DNA of 64,000 bases from Pseudomonas sp. GM50 (GTDB lineage: Bacteria > Pseudomonadota > Gammaproteobacteria > Pseudomonadales > Pseudomonadaceae): contig NZ_AKJK01000040.1 in the NCBI RefSeq assembly GCF_000282375.1, positions 186,001 to 250,000 of the forward strand. The letters are read 5' to 3'. The position numbers were made by a program, and so were the translations under genes. A model generated the notes under the pieces. That model made no database searches. It was not told the DNA's origin and saw only the letters and a list, made by a program, of their open reading frames with translations. Below are positions 54,771-62,550 of the stretch, piece after piece. Within the stretch, counting starts at the first letter, position 1. The number at the start of each line of letters is the position of its first letter.

Positions 54771-56351
54771 TTACAGCGGTTCGCGGTGGCTGTTGCCATC
54801 GACCAGACGCGCAATGCCCAACGGGTTGGCGTTTTTCAGGGCGTCGGGCAGCAAGGCGTCCGGGCAGTTCTGGTAGCAAACCGGGCGCAGGAAGCGCTCG
54901 ATGGCCAGGCTGCCGACCGAGGTGCCACGGGCATCGGAGGTCGCCGGATAAGGTCCGCCATGCACCATGGCATCGCAAACTTCGACGCCGGTGGGGTAGC
55001 CGTTGAACAGCACGCGGCCGACCTTTTGCTCCAACAGTACCAACAGATCTGTGTGTTCCTTCATCTCCTGGGCTTCGCCAATCAACGTGGCGGTGAGTTG
55101 ACCGTGTAAACTGTTCAGCGCTTGCCGCAACTCGGCCTTGTCGACCACTTCGACGACTAGGGTGGTCGGGCCGAACACTTCTTCCTGCAACAGCGGATCA
55201 CCCTTGAACAGCAGACTGGCGTCGGCCTTGAACAGTTGTGGCCGCGCTTGATTGCCGTGCTGATCCTGGCCCGCCAGGCGGATTATCCTCGGATGGTCGA
55301 GCAAGGCCTGCACACCTTTTTCGTAGCTGCCAAGGGTGCCGGCATTGAGCATGGTTTGCGCCGGTTGTTCTGCCATCAAGGCACTGAGCCGCGCGATGAA
55401 AGCGTTGAAGTGGGGTGAGCGCATACCGATCACCAATCCCGGATTGGTACAGAACTGACCGCAACCCTGGACCACCGACGCCACCAGTTCACCGGCGATT
55501 TTCTCGCCACGCGCGAGCAGGGCTTCAGGCAATACCAGCACCGGGTTGATGCTGCTCATTTCGGCGAACACCGGGATCGGTTGTGGCCGTGCGGCGGCCA
55601 TGTCACAGAGGGCGCGACCGCCTTTCAGCGAGCCGGTGAAACCGACGGCCTGGATTGCCGGATGCTTGACCAGCGCTTCACCGACGCCTGCACCGTAGAT
55701 CATGTTGAACACACCTTTGGGCATGTCGGTTTGCTCGGCGGCGCGGATGATTGCATCGGCTACGTGTTCGGCGGTTGCCATGTGTCCGCTGTGGGCCTTG
55801 AACACCACCGGGCAACCGGCGGCCAGGGCGGCAGCGGTGTCACCGCCGGCGGTGGAAAACGCCAGCGGGAAGTTACTGGCGCCGAACACGGCCACCGGAC
55901 CAACGCCGATCCGGTATTGACGCAGGTCGACCCGTGGCAGCGGCTGACGTTCGGGCAAGGCGCGGTCGATGCGCGCACCATAAAAATCACCCCGGCGCAG
56001 AACCTGAGCGAACAGGCGCATTTGGCCGCTGGTACGGCTGCGTTCGCCCTGAATGCGCCCGGTCGGCAGGGCGGTTTCGCGGGTGACCAGAGCGACGAAT
56101 TCATCATCTAGGGCATCCAGTTGCGTGGCGATCGCCTCAAGAAATTCTGCACGGCGAGTTGCTGGTAGATTGCGGAAGGCCGGGTAAGCGGCAGCAGCGG
56201 CCTGGGCGGCGGCGTCCACTTCTTCCACGGTGGCTTGCATGAACGAGTAGGGCAGTGCTTCGCCGGTGCTGGCGTCGTGGCTGTGCATCGCGATGTTGCC
56301 AGCGGCGCTGCGGGCACCGCCGATGTAGTTGTGGCCGATGATCTCGGGCAT
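54771..56351 (-). CDS. Alpha-ketoglutarate semialdehyde dehydrogenase
   Basis: 526-residue aldehyde dehydrogenase. Cofactor/fold motifs VAVFGASNFPLAFSTAGGDT and VGFTGSLKGGRAL, general-base Glu in PIPVFAEMSSINPV, catalytic Cys in GCGQFCTNPGL. The type and neighbours (DapA-like deaminase, racemase-like enzyme) fit the last step of 4-hydroxyproline degradation, alpha-KGSA to alpha-ketoglutarate. Related enzymes serve sugar-acid pathways, but no such genes are here. Confidence 0.9.
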   Translation of the reverse strand: MPEIIGHNYIGGARSAAGNIAMHSHDASTGEALPYSFMQATVEEVDAAAQAAAAAYPAFRNLPATRRAEFLEAIATQLDALDDEFVALVTRETALPTGRIQGERSRTSGQMRLFAQVLRRGDFYGARIDRALPERQPLPRVDLRQYRIGVGPVAVFGASNFPLAFSTAGGDTAAALAAGCPVVFKAHSGHMATAEHVADAIIRAAEQTDMPKGVFNMIYGAGVGEALVKHPAIQAVGFTGSLKGGRALCDMAAARPQPIPVFAEMSSINPVLVLPEALLARGEKIAGELVASVVQGCGQFCTNPGLVIGMRSPHFNAFIARLSALMAEQPAQTMLNAGTLGSYEKGVQALLDHPRIIRLAGQDQHGNQARPQLFKADASLLFKGDPLLQEEVFGPTTLVVEVVDKAELRQALNSLHGQLTATLIGEAQEMKEHTDLLVLLEQKVGRVLFNGYPTGVEVCDAMVHGGPYPATSDARGTSVGSLAIERFLRPVCYQNCPDALLPDALKNANPLGIARLVDGNSHREPL

Positions 56352-56392
56352 GGAAAACTCCTGTCAAAAAAGGGAACCGGAACCTGTAGGAG

Positions 56393-56478
56393 CGAGGCTT
56401 GCCCGCGAAGGCGGTGTGTCAGACGACATCAATGTTGAATGTCCGACCCCCTTCGCGGGCAAGCCTCGCTCCTACAGG
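56393..56478. repeat. REPIN
   Basis: Inverted REP pair of the gtaggagcgaggcttgcccg class, between the ALDH and transporter genes. Confidence 0.85.
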
Positions 56479-56486
56479 TTTTGGGC

Positions 56487-57884
56487 TCAAACCAACGAAT
56501 CACCCCGGCGTGCCATGGCCGGCGCGGCGCTATCCAAGGCAGCAATGCGCGCGGCGGACTCGGCATCCACCTGGTGCAACGACTTGCCGCGGGTTTCCCG
56601 GGTCAGGCCGACGGCCACGATGGAGATCAGCGCGGCGCCCACCAGGTACCAGGCGATGGGTGTCGAGCTGTGATATTTGTTGAGCAAGGTGATGGCGATC
56701 AGTGGTGCCAGGGAACCGGCGAAGATCGGCGCCACCTGATAGCACAGTGAGAGTGCGGTGTAGCGCACATGGGTCGGGAACATTTCGGCCATCAGCGCCG
56801 AGTAGGGCGCATAGGTCATCGACTCGATGCCCAGGCCCAGAATGATCGCCGCCATGATCAACCAGTTATTGCCGGTGTCCATCATCGGGAAACCGACAAA
56901 GCCCCAGAACGCGGTGAGCACCGCGCCGGTCAGGTAGATCGGTTTGCGCCCGACGATATCCGACAGATACCCCATCAACGGAATCAGGAAGAAGTGCACC
57001 AAGTGTGCGCCGAACATCAGCAGCAGAATTTCCGAGGTGTCTTTGTGCACCACCAGTTTCAGGTAGGTGATCGAAAAGGTCACCACGGTGTAATAGAGGA
57101 TGTTCTCGGCAAAGCGTGCGCCAATCCCCACCAGCACTGCGCGCCAATGGTGTCGCAGCACTTCGACCACGCCCAGCTGTTGCTGCTTGGTTTGCGCCTG
57201 ACGGGCCTGGGCTTCTTTGAAGATCGGCGCGTCATCGACGCTGGTGCGAATCCAGTAACCGATCAGCACCACCACCGCCGAGAACCAGAACGCCACGCGC
57301 CAGCCCCAGGCGAGGAATTGTTCTTCCGACAGGTTCGACGACAACAGCAGCAGCGCGACGGTAGCCACCAGGTTGCCGGCCGGCACCCCGGCTTGCGGCC
57401 AACTGGCCCAGAAGCCGCGACGGTTGTCGGGACAGTGTTCGGACACCAGCAGAATCGCACCGCCCCATTCACCGCCAAAGGCAAAGCCCTGGATCAGCCG
57501 TAGCAGCACCAATAACACTGGCGCGGCATAGCCGATGCTGTCGAAGCCGGGCAGGCAACCCATCAGGAAGGTCGTGATGCCGACCACCACCAGGCTCAGT
57601 TGCAGCAGGCGCTTGCGGCCGAATTTGTCACCGTAGTGACCGAACACCAAACCGCCCAATGGACGAGCGAGAAAGCCGACCGCGTACAAGGCGAAGGCGG
57701 CGATGATGCCGTCGATGGGGCTGTCGGTCTGGCGGAAGAACAACTGGCCGAAGACCAGTGCGGAGGCTGTGCCGTAGAGAAAGAATTCATACCACTCGGC
57801 GACAGTGCCGGCCATGGCGGCGGCCACTACGCGTTTGAGTCCCGAGGGGGTGGTTGCGCGGGAGGTGCTTTGAGGATTGGACAT
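56487..57884 (-). CDS. MHS-family MFS transporter
   Basis: 465-residue metabolite:H+ symporter (ProP/KgtP-like). The N-terminal [21 protein letters not shown] and the loop [18 protein letters not shown] are family signatures; twelve membrane helices are visible. Start ATG 57884 chosen with AGGA upstream; an upstream reading adds 23 residues without a motif. Its place inside the hydroxyproline cluster suggests uptake of hydroxyproline or a product such as alpha-ketoglutarate. Confidence 0.88.
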   Translation of the reverse strand: MSNPQSTSRATTPSGLKRVVAAAMAGTVAEWYEFFLYGTASALVFGQLFFRQTDSPIDGIIAAFALYAVGFLARPLGGLVFGHYGDKFGRKRLLQLSLVVVGITTFLMGCLPGFDSIGYAAPVLLVLLRLIQGFAFGGEWGGAILLVSEHCPDNRRGFWASWPQAGVPAGNLVATVALLLLSSNLSEEQFLAWGWRVAFWFSAVVVLIGYWIRTSVDDAPIFKEAQARQAQTKQQQLGVVEVLRHHWRAVLVGIGARFAENILYYTVVTFSITYLKLVVHKDTSEILLLMFGAHLVHFFLIPLMGYLSDIVGRKPIYLTGAVLTAFWGFVGFPMMDTGNNWLIMAAIILGLGIESMTYAPYSALMAEMFPTHVRYTALSLCYQVAPIFAGSLAPLIAITLLNKYHSSTPIAWYLVGAALISIVAVGLTRETRGKSLHQVDAESAARIAALDSAAPAMARRGDSLV

Positions 57885-57960
57885 GCTGGCGTTTCCTGTA
57901 GGGGCGCAAAGACAGGGCAAACCGTAATGCCGGAAAGTTATGGACCTGAACACCGCAGCC

Positions 57961-58052
57961 CTGTGGGAGCGAGCCTGCTCGCGATAGTGGCGGATCAGCC
58001 AATATTGATGCTGAATGTGCAGCCGTCATCGCGAGCAGGCTCGCTCCCACAA
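57961..58052. repeat. REPIN
   Basis: Inverted REP pair of the tgggagcgagcctgctcgcg class. Confidence 0.85.
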
Positions 58053-58123
58053 GTTTGCGCACCTTAACTTACCGGTATCAGGGCAAGCCGGGCCGGGTCC
58101 GCAAAGACCCGCCCGGCAATCAC

Positions 58124-59041
58124 TCAGAGACCGACGTCTGGCAACTCCGGACGATTGGCCAGGGCCTTGGCCATGATCTGCTCGACGAATACCCGATCGG
58201 CTTCCGGCAGTGCCAGGCGTGGCGGACGGGTCAGCGCGCTGCCGCGACCGGCGATGGCTTCGCAGAGCTTGATGCACTGCACCAGGTCGGCACGGGCATC
58301 GAGGTGCAGGATCGGCATCAGCCATTCGTAGATCGGCATGGCTTCGGCGAAGCGACCGGCCTTGGCCAGGCGGAAGATGGTCTCGCCTTCTTTCGGGAAC
58401 ACGTTGGACATGCCCGAGACCCAGCCCTCGGCCCCCACCGCGATGCTTTCCAGCACCACGTCGTCGAGACCTGCGAACAGCACAAAACGATCGCCCACTT
58501 CATTGCGCACGTCGATGAAACGACGGGTATCGCCGGACGAATCCTTGAAGCACACCACGTTGTCGCAGTCGGCCAGGGAAATCAGGATGTCCGGGGTGAC
58601 GTCGTTTTTGTAGATCGGCGGGTTGTTGTAGACCATCAGCGGTACGTCGGCGTTTTTCGCCACGTAGCGGTAGTGCTCGGCGGTCTCGAACGGCTTGGAA
58701 CCGTAGACCAGCGCCGGCATCAGCATCACGCCGTCGACGCCGACCCGGCGCACCGCATTGGCGACCTTGGCCGCTTGCACGCTGGTGAACTCGGCCACAC
58801 CGCAGATCACTGGCACGCGACCCCGGGAGGCGTCGACCGCGACTTCGGTCACGGCGATTTTTTCTTCGGCGGTCAATGAGGTGTTTTCCCCCACCGAACC
58901 GCACACCACCAGGCCTGAGACGCCGTCACGGATCACGTTGGAAATCACCTGATGGGTTTTTTCCAGGTTGATGGAGAAGTCATCGTTGAATTGAGTGGTC
59001 ACCGCGGGGAAGACGCCACTCCAGTTGATACGTTTGCTCAT
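58124..59041 (-). CDS. DapA-family deaminase (probable Pyr4H2C deaminase)
   Basis: 305-residue class I aldolase-type TIM barrel of the DapA superfamily. VCGSVGENTSLTAEEKIA is the substrate loop, PLMVYNNPPIYKNDV has the active-site Tyr, and VVCFKDSSGDTRR has the Schiff-base Lys. In Pseudomonas hydroxyproline clusters such a protein deaminates Delta1-pyrroline-4-hydroxy-2-carboxylate to alpha-ketoglutarate semialdehyde, the substrate of the ALDH encoded downstream. Start ATG 59041 with GGAGG upstream. A perfect palindrome TCGTATACGA lies 27 bases before the start. Confidence 0.87.
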   Translation of the reverse strand: MSKRINWSGVFPAVTTQFNDDFSINLEKTHQVISNVIRDGVSGLVVCGSVGENTSLTAEEKIAVTEVAVDASRGRVPVICGVAEFTSVQAAKVANAVRRVGVDGVMLMPALVYGSKPFETAEHYRYVAKNADVPLMVYNNPPIYKNDVTPDILISLADCDNVVCFKDSSGDTRRFIDVRNEVGDRFVLFAGLDDVVLESIAVGAEGWVSGMSNVFPKEGETIFRLAKAGRFAEAMPIYEWLMPILHLDARADLVQCIKLCEAIAGRGSALTRPPRLALPEADRVFVEQIMAKALANRPELPDVGL

Positions 59042-59067
59042 TGTTGCCTCCGGTTCGTTTTTGTATT

Positions 59068-59077
59068 TCGTATACGA
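59068..59077. promoter_or_regulatory. Palindrome TCGTATACGA before the DapA-like gene
   Basis: Perfect 10-bp palindrome in the probable promoter, same core as the sites near ohr. Compatible with a GntR/FCD-type or MarR-type operator. Confidence 0.5.
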
Positions 59078-59195
59078 TATTTCAAGTGGCAAATTTCGGC
59101 TAGTGCTTTTTTCAATCAATCAGGGTTTTTTGCTGGTGGGTGAAATCACTGTGGCTAGGGAGCTTGTGTGGTGAGGCAGCTTGGGTGGAGAACTA

Positions 59196-59328
59196 CTGTG
59201 GCGAGGGGGCTTGCCCCCGTTGGTTGCGAAGCAGCCCTGAAATCAACCGTCGCTACCTTCTAGAAAGACCGCGTGTGCTGACTTTACGACTGCTTCGCAG
59301 CCGAACGGGGGCAAGCCCCCTCGCCACA
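59196..59328. repeat. REPIN, third class
   Basis: Inverted pair of gtggcgagggggcttgcccc, a REP class seen only here in the window. With the promoter of the DapA-like gene it fills the 304-base gap. Confidence 0.8.
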
Positions 59329-59345
59329 AAAGCTCTGCTTCGGCC

Positions 59346-60374
59346 TCAGGCACCCGGCCACGTGTCTGACAGGCGATAGCCTTGTGGCCACGGATCGCTC
59401 GGGTCGAGCAGCAATTGGTGGGTGCCGGTGATCCAGGCCCGACCGGAAATGCACGGGTAGATCGCCGGGCGTCCGGCCACTTCGGTCAGGGAGTCGATGC
59501 GGCAGTGGAATTCGGAACCGATGATCGAGCGCCCAATAAAGCGCTCGCCCACTTGCATCAAACCCTTGGCCTGCAGCACCGCCATGCGCGCCGAGCAACC
59601 GGTGCCGGTGGGCGAGCGGTCGATCTTGCCGGGTTGAATCACCACCGCGTTGGCGCCAGTGGCAATGCCATTTTCAACGACGATGGGCGCGGCAATCTGG
59701 CAGAAGGAAATATGCGACCACTCGGGGTTCAGCGGATGGACGAAGCCCAGTTGTTCATTGACTGCACGAGTGATTTTCAACCCGACCGCCACCAGGTCGG
59801 CAGCCTCATCAGGACGAATGGAAAAGCCCAGGCGTTCGGCGTCGGCGATCACAAAACTGTCGCCGCCGTACGCGGTGTCGACCTGCAACGAGCCGAGGCC
59901 TTCGACTTCGATCCAGGCGTCGAGGCGGTCAGCGAAGGAGGGCACGTTCTTGATTTCTACCCGCTCGACCTTGCCGTCACGGCAGTCGGCCACGGCTTCG
60001 ATCAACCCGCCGGGCGCTTCGAGCACCAGTCGGGTTTGCGGTTCGGTCATCGGCAAGATGCCGCTGTCGAGCAGCACCGTGGCCACGCACAGCGAATTGG
60101 AGCCGGACATCGGTGGCGTGTCCGCCGGCTCCATGATGATCCAGGCCATCTGCGCCCGAGGATCCTTGGCCGGCACCAACAGGTTGACGTGACGGAACAC
60201 GCCGCCGCGAGGTTCGTTGAGTACGAAGTTGCGCAGTGTCTGGTCCTTGGCGATCCAGCGCGATTGCTCCCACACCGTGGCGCCCGGTGGTGGGGCGACG
60301 CCGCCGACGATCACATCGCCGACTTCGCCCTCGGCGTGACAGCTGACTACATGAATGACTTTCGATGAGCGCAT
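59346..60374 (-). CDS. Proline-racemase-like enzyme with Ser/Cys pair (hydroxyproline epimerase/dehydratase)
   Basis: 342 residues of the proline racemase fold. The first catalytic position, Cys in racemases and 4-hydroxyproline epimerases, is Ser90 here ([13 protein letters not shown]); the second is Cys260 ([13 protein letters not shown]). Cys/Cys marks racemases and epimerases and Cys/Thr marks trans-3-hydroxyproline dehydratases; Ser/Cys members are a third group for which hydroxyproline epimerase and/or 3-hydroxyproline dehydratase activity is expected. Lies between the ABC ATPase and DapA-like genes. Ordinary proline racemase is unlikely. Confidence 0.87.
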   Translation of the reverse strand: MRSSKVIHVVSCHAEGEVGDVIVGGVAPPPGATVWEQSRWIAKDQTLRNFVLNEPRGGVFRHVNLLVPAKDPRAQMAWIIMEPADTPPMSGSNSLCVATVLLDSGILPMTEPQTRLVLEAPGGLIEAVADCRDGKVERVEIKNVPSFADRLDAWIEVEGLGSLQVDTAYGGDSFVIADAERLGFSIRPDEAADLVAVGLKITRAVNEQLGFVHPLNPEWSHISFCQIAAPIVVENGIATGANAVVIQPGKIDRSPTGTGCSARMAVLQAKGLMQVGERFIGRSIIGSEFHCRIDSLTEVAGRPAIYPCISGRAWITGTHQLLLDPSDPWPQGYRLSDTWPGA

Positions 60375-60400
60375 TGCCTGCTCCTTGTTTCGTTTGTCAG

Positions 60401-60502
60401 GGCCTCATCGCGAGCAGGCTCGCTCCCACAGTGGCCTGCGTCGGTCACCGATTTTAGGTACACCACCAAACCCTGTGGGAGCGAGCCTGCTCGCGATGAG
60501 GC
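60401..60502. repeat. REPIN
   Basis: Inverted REP pair of the atcgcgagcaggctcgctcc class; it separates the racemase-like gene from the ABC genes. Confidence 0.85.
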
Positions 60503-60508
60503 CAGCCG

Positions 60509-61231
60509 TTACTTCACCGATTTCAGAAACGCCGCAGTCTCCGCATGCACCGGATTACCAATCACCTGATCCGGCGAGCCAATCTCATGCACCAGCCCAT
60601 TGCGAAAGAACGCCACACGATCAGACACGTCGCGGGCAAAGCGGATTTCGTGGGTCACCAGCACCATGGTCATGCCGTCTTCGGCGAGCATGCGCATGGT
60701 GTCCAGCACCTCACCGACCAATTGCGGATCGAGGGCCGAGGTGGCTTCGTCGAACAGCATGTAGTCCGGCGACATGGCCAGGGCGCGGGCAATCGCCATG
60801 CGCTGTTGCTGGCCGCCGGACAACTTGCCCGGGAAGGTCTTGAGCTTGTCGCCAAGGCCCACGTGGGTCAGTTGCTGCACCGCCAGTTCCTCGGCCTCGG
60901 CCTTGCTTTTACCCAAGACTTTGCGCGGCGCCAGCATCACGTTTTCCAGCACTGTCAGGTGGGGGAAGGCATTCCATTGCTGGAACACGATGCCGATTTT
61001 CTGCCGCAGGCGATTGAGGTCGGTGGCGCTGTCGTGGACCTCGACGCCGTCGACGCGAATGCTGCCTTTCTGGATCGGTTCCAGGCCGTTGATGCACATC
61101 AGCAGGGTCGATTTGCCGGAACCCGAGCCGCCGATGATCGACACCACCTCGCCCTTGTTCACCGTCAGGCTGACACCCTTGACCACGGCGAGGTCGCCGA
61201 AGGATTTATGTACGTTGTCGATCTCAATCAT
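60509..61231 (-). CDS. Polar amino-acid ABC transporter ATP-binding protein
   Basis: 240-residue ATPase: Walker A GGSGSGKSTLL, signature KLSGGQQQRMAIARAL, Walker B YMLFDEATSALDPQLVGEV, switch His in LVTHEIRFARDV. HisP/GlnQ class. Overlaps the upstream permease by eight bases. The periplasmic binding protein is not in the window and would be expected beyond 64 kb. Confidence 0.94.
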   Translation of the reverse strand: MIEIDNVHKSFGDLAVVKGVSLTVNKGEVVSIIGGSGSGKSTLLMCINGLEPIQKGSIRVDGVEVHDSATDLNRLRQKIGIVFQQWNAFPHLTVLENVMLAPRKVLGKSKAEAEELAVQQLTHVGLGDKLKTFPGKLSGGQQQRMAIARALAMSPDYMLFDEATSALDPQLVGEVLDTMRMLAEDGMTMVLVTHEIRFARDVSDRVAFFRNGLVHEIGSPDQVIGNPVHAETAAFLKSVK

Positions 61232-61874
61232 TTTCTTGCCACCTTCTTTCCAGACGAGCGCCCAGGCGTGCGACCACCAGGCTCATGACGTAGTAAATAA
61301 GGCCCGCGATGCACAGCACCAGCAACGGTTCCTGGATGCGGGTGACGATGGTTTGCGAGGCGCGCAGCAGTTCGACGATGCCGATCCACATCACCAGCGC
61401 GGTGTCTTTCATCACCCCGAGCACCAGGTTCAGCCAGCCGGGAAAAGCCACTCGGGTGGCCATCGGCAGGACGATCCAGCGCAGGTCCTGCAGGAAGCTC
61501 AGGCCCAGCGAGCGACTGGCCCGGCGCAGGGTGAACGGCACCGACAACACGCCAGCGCGCACGATCTCGGTGAAGTACGCGGCGGCGTAAACCCCCAGCA
61601 CGATGCAGCCGACACTGAAGGCGCTGATGTTCAAGCCGACGATGCTTTTGAGCGAGTTGAACAGCACGAACTGGATCAGCAGCGGCACGCTGCGAAACAC
61701 ATCCAGCACCCAGGCCAGGGGCAGACTGGCCCGCGGCAACAAGGCCCGCAGCAGGCCGAAGAGCAAGCCGGCCAGGGAGCCGAGCATGATCGACCAGAAC
61801 GTCAGTTGCAGCGTGACCCAGGCGCCATTGAGCAGGAACAACAGATCATTGGAGGAAAAACCGGTGTCAAACAT
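61224..61874 (-). CDS. Amino-acid ABC transporter permease (HisM-type)
   Basis: 216 residues, five membrane segments, with the ATPase-contacting EAA-like loop RRASRSLGLSFLQDLRWIVLP. Begins MFDTGFSSNDLLFLLNGAWV. Ten bases after the other permease. Confidence 0.92.
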   Translation of the reverse strand: MFDTGFSSNDLLFLLNGAWVTLQLTFWSIMLGSLAGLLFGLLRALLPRASLPLAWVLDVFRSVPLLIQFVLFNSLKSIVGLNISAFSVGCIVLGVYAAAYFTEIVRAGVLSVPFTLRRASRSLGLSFLQDLRWIVLPMATRVAFPGWLNLVLGVMKDTALVMWIGIVELLRASQTIVTRIQEPLLVLCIAGLIYYVMSLVVARLGARLERRWQEND

Positions 61875-61884
61875 GGACAGCTCC

Positions 61885-62550
61885 TCAGTAACGGAACAAC
61901 CGCCAGGCCATCAGCCGGGCTGCCGCGACGATCGCCTTGGCAATCAGGTAATACAGCACCGCTGCGATGGCGAAGAACTCGAAGGTGCGGAACGTTTTGA
62001 CGTTGTAATCCTGGGTCACCCCGGTCAGGTCATTGTTCAGCCCGACGATCACTCCCAGCGACGTCATCAGCACCGCCCAGACCATTTGATTAGTCAGCGG
62101 GTAGAAGACGATCCGCAGCAACTGCGGGACGATGATCATGCGATAGGCCTGGAAGGCACTCATGCCCAGCGAACGTGCAGCGCGCACTTGGGTGTCCGGG
62201 ACGGCCTTGAGGCCACCGCGAAAGTTCTCCGCCAGATACCCGGCATTGTTGAAGGTGATCCCGGCCAACAGGGCGAGCCATGAACTGACGTGCAGGCCCA
62301 GCGAGCCGAGGCCGAAGTACAGGACGTAGATCTGGAACAGCGACGGGGTATTACGCGCGATCGATACCCAGCCGTTGCCGATGCCGCGTAGCAGCGGGTT
62401 TTTGCTTTCGCGCATCACGGTCAGGGCCAGGGCGATCAGTACGCCGAAGATCATCGACAGCGCCGCGGTCTCGAAGGTGACCAGGGCACCGGCAAGCATG
62501 TCCGGCAGGGCGCGCAGCGCTGAGCGCCATTGGAAGCTGTAGTCAAACAT
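61885..62550 (-). CDS. Amino-acid ABC transporter permease (HisQ-type)
   Basis: 221 residues, five membrane segments, EAA-like loop RAARSLGMSAFQAYRMIIVPQ. I start it at ATG 62550 (MFDYSFQWRSALRALPDMLA) with GGAG in the overlapping end of the aconitase-X gene; the longer reading to 62628 overlaps that gene by 86 bases. Confidence 0.92.
   Translation of the reverse strand: MFDYSFQWRSALRALPDMLAGALVTFETAALSMIFGVLIALALTVMRESKNPLLRGIGNGWVSIARNTPSLFQIYVLYFGLGSLGLHVSSWLALLAGITFNNAGYLAENFRGGLKAVPDTQVRAARSLGMSAFQAYRMIIVPQLLRIVFYPLTNQMVWAVLMTSLGVIVGLNNDLTGVTQDYNVKTFRTFEFFAIAAVLYYLIAKAIVAAARLMAWRLFRY

Noticed and set aside
59346..60374. Ordinary proline racemase
   Set aside because: First catalytic Cys is Ser and the neighbours are hydroxyproline enzymes.
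54665..60502. Regularly spaced repeats resembling a CRISPR array
   Set aside because: The repeats are inverted REP pairs placed in gene gaps, over 1 kb apart, not short direct repeats with unique spacers; no cas genes.
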